From positions 1-10,112 of the forward strand of contig CAMLKV010000046.1 of assembly GCA_946480635.1 (NCBI GenBank): a DNA stretch of 10,112 nt, written 5' to 3'. A program made the position numbers and the translations under genes. Numbering within the stretch: position 1 is the stretch's first letter; each line of letters starts with the position of its first letter. The notes beneath the pieces are model-generated. The model made no database searches and had not been told where the DNA came from. It saw only the letters and a list, made by a program, of their open reading frames with translations. Of this stretch, positions 7,061 through 10,112 are shown piece by piece. The DNA is from an uncultured Flavobacterium sp. Lineage in GTDB: Bacteria > Bacteroidota > Bacteroidia > Flavobacteriales > Flavobacteriaceae.

Positions 7061-7121
7061 ATTTCCCGCTGTACGTTTCAATCTGACTTCTCAAGTCAGG
7101 ATTTCCACTTCCATCGGGGCT
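7061..7121. repeat. REP-like imperfect palindrome in the cmk leader
   Basis: The core is a hairpin: TGACTT (7084-7089), loop CTC, AAGTCA (7093-7098), extended by AATC (7080-7083) / GATT (7100-7103) with one bulged G. Outer arms CCCG (7065-7068) and CGGG (7115-7118) also pair. The block is GC-richer than its surroundings. On the minus strand it reads TAGCCCCGATGG, then GGAAATCCT, the hairpin, AGATTGAAACG and CAGCGGGAAAT. I recall similar framed hairpins recurring between genes in Flavobacterium genomes, but copy number cannot be tested here. It could be a dispersed repeat, a structured 5' leader, or a porQ 3' end stabiliser. Confidence 0.6.
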
Positions 7122-7151
7122 AGACACAAACTTTACGCATTTTTTAAACAA

Positions 7152-7847
7152 ATGAAAAAAATAACGATAGCCATCGATGGTTTTTCTTCAACAGGTAAAA
7201 GTACTTTAGCAAAACAGGTTGCTAAACAATTAGGTTATGTTTATGTAGATACTGGGGCAATGTACAGAGCAGTTACTTTGTTTGCAATGCAAAACAGCTT
7301 AATCGATGAATTCGATTTCGATAAAGAGCAACTTATAAATAGACTTTCAGAAATTCATTTGAAATTTCAATTTAATCCACAATTAGGTTTTGCAGAAATG
7401 TATTTGAATGATGTTAATGTTGAAAAGCTAATACGTACTTTAGAAGTGTCAAGTTTTGTGAGTCAAATTGCTGAGGTTTCGCAAGTAAGAGCTATGTTGG
7501 TTAAGCAACAACAACAAATGGGGAAAGATAAAGGAGTTGTGATGGATGGAAGAGATATTGGTACAGTAGTGTTTCCAGATGCCGAACTAAAAATTTTCAT
7601 GAATGCTAGTCCAGATGTTCGTGCGCAAAGACGTTTTGATGAACTTTCAGAAAAAGGGCAATTGGTCTCTTATGATAGAGTGCTAGAAAATGTACTTCAA
7701 AGAGATTTTATAGATACAAACAGAGAAGATTCTCCATTAGTAAAAGCTGAAGATGCTATAGAAATTGATAATTCAAATCTTACTCGTGAAGAGCAATATC
7801 AAAAAGTTTTGCAACTAGCTGAAAAAGAAATCACGAAATCGATGTAA
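7152..7847 (+). CDS. cmk: Cytidylate kinase
   Basis: This is a 231-aa cytoplasmic (d)CMP kinase that uses ATP to make CDP and dCDP for RNA, DNA and lipid precursor pools. The P-loop GFSSTGKST covers 10-18 (Lys16). DTGAMYRA at 33-40 is the family's nucleotide-binding block. DGRDIGT at 132-138 belongs to the CMP site, and the lid carries QRRFDEL (159-165) and RDFIDTNREDSPL (184-196). Length is that of the usual bacterial type with a CMP-binding insert. It has its own strong promoter at the porQ end, so it is probably transcribed apart from porQ. No terminator separates it from the nucleoside transporter, making some co-transcription plausible and fitting a link between nucleoside uptake and pyrimidine salvage. 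Confidence 0.97.
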   Translation: MKKITIAIDGFSSTGKSTLAKQVAKQLGYVYVDTGAMYRAVTLFAMQNSLIDEFDFDKEQLINRLSEIHLKFQFNPQLGFAEMYLNDVNVEKLIRTLEVSSFVSQIAEVSQVRAMLVKQQQQMGKDKGVVMDGRDIGTVVFPDAELKIFMNASPDVRAQRRFDELSEKGQLVSYDRVLENVLQRDFIDTNREDSPLVKAEDAIEIDNSNLTREEQYQKVLQLAEKEITKSM

Positions 7848-7850
7848 TTT

Positions 7851-7881
7851 TTTGTGGATTTGAATTTTAATGTTAGCTTTA
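7851..7881 (+). promoter_or_regulatory. Probable promoter for the nucleoside transporter gene
   Basis: TTTG (7851-7854), a 19-nt spacer and TAGCTTTA (7874-7881, one mismatch to TAnnTTTG) occupy the 73-nt gap after cmk. The start would fall near 7888, giving a leader of about 33 nt, very A-rich before the ATG. Confidence 0.5.
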
Positions 7882-7920
7882 CCGCCCTTTTAAAATCAAA
7901 CAAAAACCAAAAACAAAATT

Positions 7921-9174
7921 ATGAATATCAAATTTAGATTAACATTAATGAGCTTTTTACAATTCTTTGTGTGGGGAGCTTGGTTAATTACAGTAGGAAA
8001 CTATTGGTTTGGAACAAAACAATGGAGCGGAGCAGAGTTTGGAGCGATTTTTTCTACACTTGGAATTTCATCTATTATTATGCCTGCTATTACAGGTATT
8101 GTTGCTGATAAATGGTTAAACGCAGAAAGATTATATGGAATCCTGCATATTATAGGAGGATTATTTATAGCTTATCTTCCACAAGTTGAAGATCCTTCAA
8201 CTTTTTATTGGGTTATTTTTGGAGCAATGATGTGCTATATGCCAACTATTTCTTTATCAAACTCAGTTGCATATACAATTCTAAAAAATAGTGACTATGA
8301 TGTAATCAAAGTTTTCCCTCCTATTCGTGTTTGGGGAACTGTTGGTTTTATCGTAGCAATGTGGATAACAAACTTGACAGGAAACAAAGCTTCAGTTAAT
8401 ATGTTTTATATTTCGGCATTTGCTGCTTTTGTTTTAGGGGTGTATTCATTTACATTACCACAATGTAAACCTCAAAACTTAATAGACGAAGATGCGACTC
8501 TTACTAAAAAATTAGGATTAGATGCTTTCAAATTATTTGGAACATATAAAATGGCGTTGTTCTTCGTTTTCTCAATGTTCTTAGGTGGGGCATTACAGTT
8601 AACAAACATGTATGGAGATACATATTTATCTGAATTTGAAAAAATCCCTCAATATGCTGATTCATTTGTGGTGAAATATTCTACAATCATTATGTCTATT
8701 TCTCAAATATCTGAGACATTATTCATTTTAGCAATTCCTTTCTTCTTAAAACGTTTCGGAATCAAGCAGGTAATGTTAATTTCAATGTTGGCTTGGGTAT
8801 TACGTTTTGGATTGTTTGCTTACGGAGACCCAGCAGGAGGATTGTGGATGATTATTTTATCTTGTGTTGTTTACGGAATGGCATTTGATTTCTTTAATAT
8901 TTCTGGTTCATTATTTGTTGAAACAACAACAAGTTCAAAAATGCGTTCTTCCGCTCAAGGATTGTTTATGATGATGTCGAATGGTTTTGGAGCCTTTTTC
9001 GGAGGGCTTATTAGTGGTTATGTAATTGATACATATTTTACAGCTAATGGACAAAGAGACTGGCATAATATATGGTTGGCGTTTTCAGCGTATGCTTTAA
9101 TTATAGCAATTGCATTTGCGGTTTTATTCAAGCACAAGCACAATCCTAAAGATGTTGAAAGTGTAACACATTAA
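7921..9174 (+). CDS. nupG: NupG-type nucleoside:H+ symporter (MFS)
   Basis: This is a 417-aa inner-membrane permease of the nucleoside:H+ symporter family (TC 2.A.1.10), which imports nucleosides with protons. It resembles E. coli NupG (418 aa) almost end to end as I remember that sequence. Shared blocks are SFLQFFVWGAWL (11-22), GIVADKWL (59-66), FPPIRVWGT (132-140), MSISQISETLFIL (258-270), LRFGLFAYGDP (294-304) and AFDFFNISGS (321-330), plus a C-terminal KHKH. About 12 membrane segments are visible with a polar loop near 181-205. The symbol rests on family likeness; XapB (xanthosine) is a close relative, so specificity is not settled. It sits 73 nt after cmk, has its own likely promoter and ends in a strong terminator. 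Confidence 0.92.
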   Translation: MNIKFRLTLMSFLQFFVWGAWLITVGNYWFGTKQWSGAEFGAIFSTLGISSIIMPAITGIVADKWLNAERLYGILHIIGGLFIAYLPQVEDPSTFYWVIFGAMMCYMPTISLSNSVAYTILKNSDYDVIKVFPPIRVWGTVGFIVAMWITNLTGNKASVNMFYISAFAAFVLGVYSFTLPQCKPQNLIDEDATLTKKLGLDAFKLFGTYKMALFFVFSMFLGGALQLTNMYGDTYLSEFEKIPQYADSFVVKYSTIIMSISQISETLFILAIPFFLKRFGIKQVMLISMLAWVLRFGLFAYGDPAGGLWMIILSCVVYGMAFDFFNISGSLFVETTTSSKMRSSAQGLFMMMSNGFGAFFGGLISGYVIDTYFTANGQRDWHNIWLAFSAYALIIAIAFAVLFKHKHNPKDVESVTH

Positions 9175-9180
9175 TATAGA

Positions 9181-9208
9181 AACCCGGTACTTAAGTATCG
9201 GGTTTTTT
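9181..9208 (+). terminator. Rho-independent terminator after nupG
   Basis: A 10-bp stem AACCCGGTAC (9181-9190) / GTATCGGGTT (9195-9204) with one G-U pair, loop TTAA, then a T run to 9208. It begins 7 nt after the nupG stop. Confidence 0.93.
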
Positions 9209-9211
9209 GTT

Positions 9212-9225
9212 GGCTGATGGTCAAT
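9212..9225 (+). repeat. Degenerate heptamer repeat, left portion
   Basis: Two units, GGCTGAT and GGTCAAT, resemble the heptamers at 9324-9358 on the far side of the GC-richer block. TTGGCTGA at 9210-9217 recurs exactly at 9329-9336. Confidence 0.4.
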
Positions 9226-9336
9226 ATCGTTTCTCCATTAGCCCTTATGGGAATAAGCTACCGTGTAGTGCGAACAGCAGGAACTGTGTTTCCAAAAATG
9301 CCAGAACCCTTCGCTTCAAAAATAGCTATTGGCTGA
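9217..9336 (+). other. GC-richer intergenic block: 39-aa open frame or structured element
   Basis: This block is about 43% G+C, higher than the AT-rich DNA around it. It is open from ATG 9217 to TGA 9336 (39 aa, containing SYRVVRTAG and FPKMPEP), in the same frame as nupG and after its stop. It also folds: TAG-CC-CTTAT (9239-9248) pairs with ATAAG-CTA (9253-9260) around a GGGA tetraloop with a CC bulge, and ACAG (9274-9277) pairs with CTGT (9284-9287). No promoter precedes the ATG, and the nupG terminator lies directly upstream. I cannot tell a small peptide gene from a noncoding repeat or ncRNA. The lack of expression signals makes a repeat or RNA more likely than a protein. Confidence 0.4.
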
Positions 9337-9358
9337 CAGCTAAAAGCTTATGACTAAA
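9324..9358 (+). repeat. Degenerate 7-bp tandem repeat, right portion
   Basis: Five consecutive heptamers, AGCTATT, GGCTGAC, AGCTAAA, AGCTTAT and GACTAAA, share the pattern (A/G)(G/A)CTnAn. The tract ends just before the -33 box of the rpsA promoter. Similar heptameric tracts occur between Flavobacterium genes in my memory. Confidence 0.5.
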
Positions 9359-9361
9359 TTC

Positions 9362-9393
9362 TTTGGTAATTAAATAATTATTACTACTTTTGC
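9362..9393 (+). promoter_or_regulatory. Strong promoter for rpsA
   Basis: TTTG (9362-9365), a 19-nt spacer and TACTTTTGC (9385-9393) match the Bacteroidota consensus fully, including the C after the -7 box. A strong promoter is expected for a ribosomal protein gene. Transcription would start near 9399. Confidence 0.8.
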
Positions 9394-9398
9394 ACACC

Positions 9399-9484
9399 TT
9401 TTGGTGAGTAGAGTTTCCCTTAGGTATCAATCATTTATGTAAAACACTTCTGTTGTTTTCTATCACTTTTAGAAACTCAAGAAA
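9399..9484 (+). promoter_or_regulatory. Long rpsA 5' leader
   Basis: About 85 nt separate the predicted start from the first ATG, longer than the other leaders here except cmk's. The small hairpin CACC-TTTT-GGTG (9395-9406) straddles the predicted start. The rest is U-rich with little pairing. S1 represses its own translation in E. coli; a similar role for this leader is only a guess. Confidence 0.35.
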
Positions 9485-10112
9485 ATGCAGAATACAAATT
9501 ATTTATCAGACATGTCTGAATTAAACAAAACACAAGAGGATTTTTTATCAACTTTTAACTGGCATAACTATGCTGAAGGAATTGATGCTGTTGATGAAAA
9601 AAACTTAAGAGAATTTGAAGAATTAGTAGCTAAAACTTTCATTTCAACTGACCACGAAGAAGTTGTAGAAGGAGTTGTAGTAAGAATCACTGAAAGAGAT
9701 GCTATCGTTGACATCAACGCTAAATCTGAAGGTGTAATTTCTTTAAATGAGTTCCGTTACAATCCAAACTTAAAAGTAGGAGACAAAGTTGAGGTATTAA
9801 TCGACGTTCGTGAGGACAAAACAGGTCAATTAGTATTATCTCACCGTAAAGCTCGTACTATCAAAGCTTGGGACAGAGTAATCGCTGCAAACGAATCTGG
9901 AGAAATCGTTAATGGTTTCGTTAAGTGTCGTACTAAAGGTGGTATGATCGTTGATGTATTTGGAATCGAGGCTTTCTTACCTGGATCTCAAATTGACGTT
10001 AAGCCTATCCGTGACTACGATCAATATGTGAACAAAATGATGGAATTCAAAGTTGTGAAAATCAACCACGAATTCAAAAACGTTGTTGTATCTCACAAAG
10101 CGCTTATCGAAG
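9485..10112 (+). CDS. rpsA: 30S ribosomal protein S1, N-terminal part (cut by right edge)
   Basis: The reading frame stays open for 209 codons to the window end. After a 57-residue leader, the first S1 (OB-fold) repeat spans about 58-123 (EEVVEGVVVRITERDAIVDI to LVLSHRKA) and the second about 139-205 (GEIVNGFVKCRTKGGMIVDV to VVVSHKA). S1 binds mRNA on the small subunit and helps start translation, which matters in a lineage with few Shine-Dalgarno sites. The remaining repeats lie beyond the edge. Two starts are possible: ATG 9485 and ATG 9512 (MSELNKTQEDF). The second resembles the usual Flavobacterium N terminus as I recall it; the first is longer and has an A-rich upstream. The gene uses many C-ending codons (ATC, AAC, TTC, GAC) unlike its neighbours, fitting high expression. 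Confidence 0.97.
   Translation, partial: MQNTNYLSDMSELNKTQEDFLSTFNWHNYAEGIDAVDEKNLREFEELVAKTFISTDHEEVVEGVVVRITERDAIVDINAKSEGVISLNEFRYNPNLKVGDKVEVLIDVREDKTGQLVLSHRKARTIKAWDRVIAANESGEIVNGFVKCRTKGGMIVDVFGIEAFLPGSQIDVKPIRDYDQYVNKMMEFKVVKINHEFKNVVVSHKALIE

Noticed and set aside
7083..7099. porQ terminator made from the CTGACTT/AAGTCAG hairpin
   Set aside because: No T run follows the stem, and the hairpin lies downstream of the predicted cmk start, so intrinsic termination there would shut off cmk.
7152..9174. A new pyrimidine-salvage system formed by cmk and nupG
   Set aside because: Both are ordinary single genes with separate promoter candidates. Adjacency alone does not show a dedicated pathway, and no other salvage gene is present.
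9238..9310. Possible tRNA or SRP RNA in the nupG-rpsA gap
   Set aside because: There is no T-arm consensus, no cloverleaf and no CCA end. The SRP loop sequence (GGAAGGAAGCA type) is absent, although a GGGA-capped hairpin is present.
9210..9336. Target-site duplication of a classical insertion sequence
   Set aside because: The 8-bp direct repeats are also units of the surrounding heptamer tract. There are no terminal inverted repeats and no transposase, so a standard IS is not supported.

Overview
The window looks like chromosomal DNA from a Flavobacterium-type member of the Bacteroidota. The DNA is AT-rich. The gene set includes the type IX secretion protein PorQ, a DUF6252-like lipoprotein and a Lon with an acidic N-terminal extension. 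Most genes are preceded by the Bacteroidota promoter (-33 TTTG, about 20 nt spacer, -7 TAnnTTTG) rather than by Shine-Dalgarno sequences. The genus is an inference from protein style; no search was run.

Layout, left to right. Bases 1-317 (minus) hold the N-terminal part of an alpha/beta hydrolase that runs off the left edge and has no ATG at its expected start. It is divergent from everything else. All other genes are on the plus strand: an M48 zinc metallopeptidase lipoprotein (465-1283, terminator), a UMF1/Atg22-like MFS transporter (1363-2658), a small DUF6252-like lipoprotein (2695-3288, terminator), the ATP-dependent protease Lon (3479-5929, terminator), PorQ (6018-7034), cytidylate kinase Cmk (7152-7847), a NupG-type nucleoside:H+ symporter (7921-9174, terminator) and the first ~209 codons of ribosomal protein S1 (9485 to the right edge).

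This is a housekeeping and envelope neighbourhood made mostly of single-gene units. Each gene has its own plausible promoter, and strong hairpin terminators follow four of them. Weak functional links exist: two proteases (M48 in the envelope, Lon in the cytoplasm), two lipoproteins and PorQ at the outer membrane, and nucleoside uptake (NupG) beside CMP phosphorylation (Cmk). Nothing shows an operon dedicated to one pathway.

The least ordinary DNA lies between genes. A REP-like imperfect palindrome (7061-7121) sits at the predicted start of the cmk transcript. A GC-richer block (9217-9336), able to fold and also open as a 39-aa frame, interrupts a degenerate 7-bp repeat tract between nupG and rpsA. 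I found no CRISPR array, tRNA, rRNA, insertion sequence, or convincing new multi-gene system. The findings are modest and mostly concern start sites and intergenic elements.
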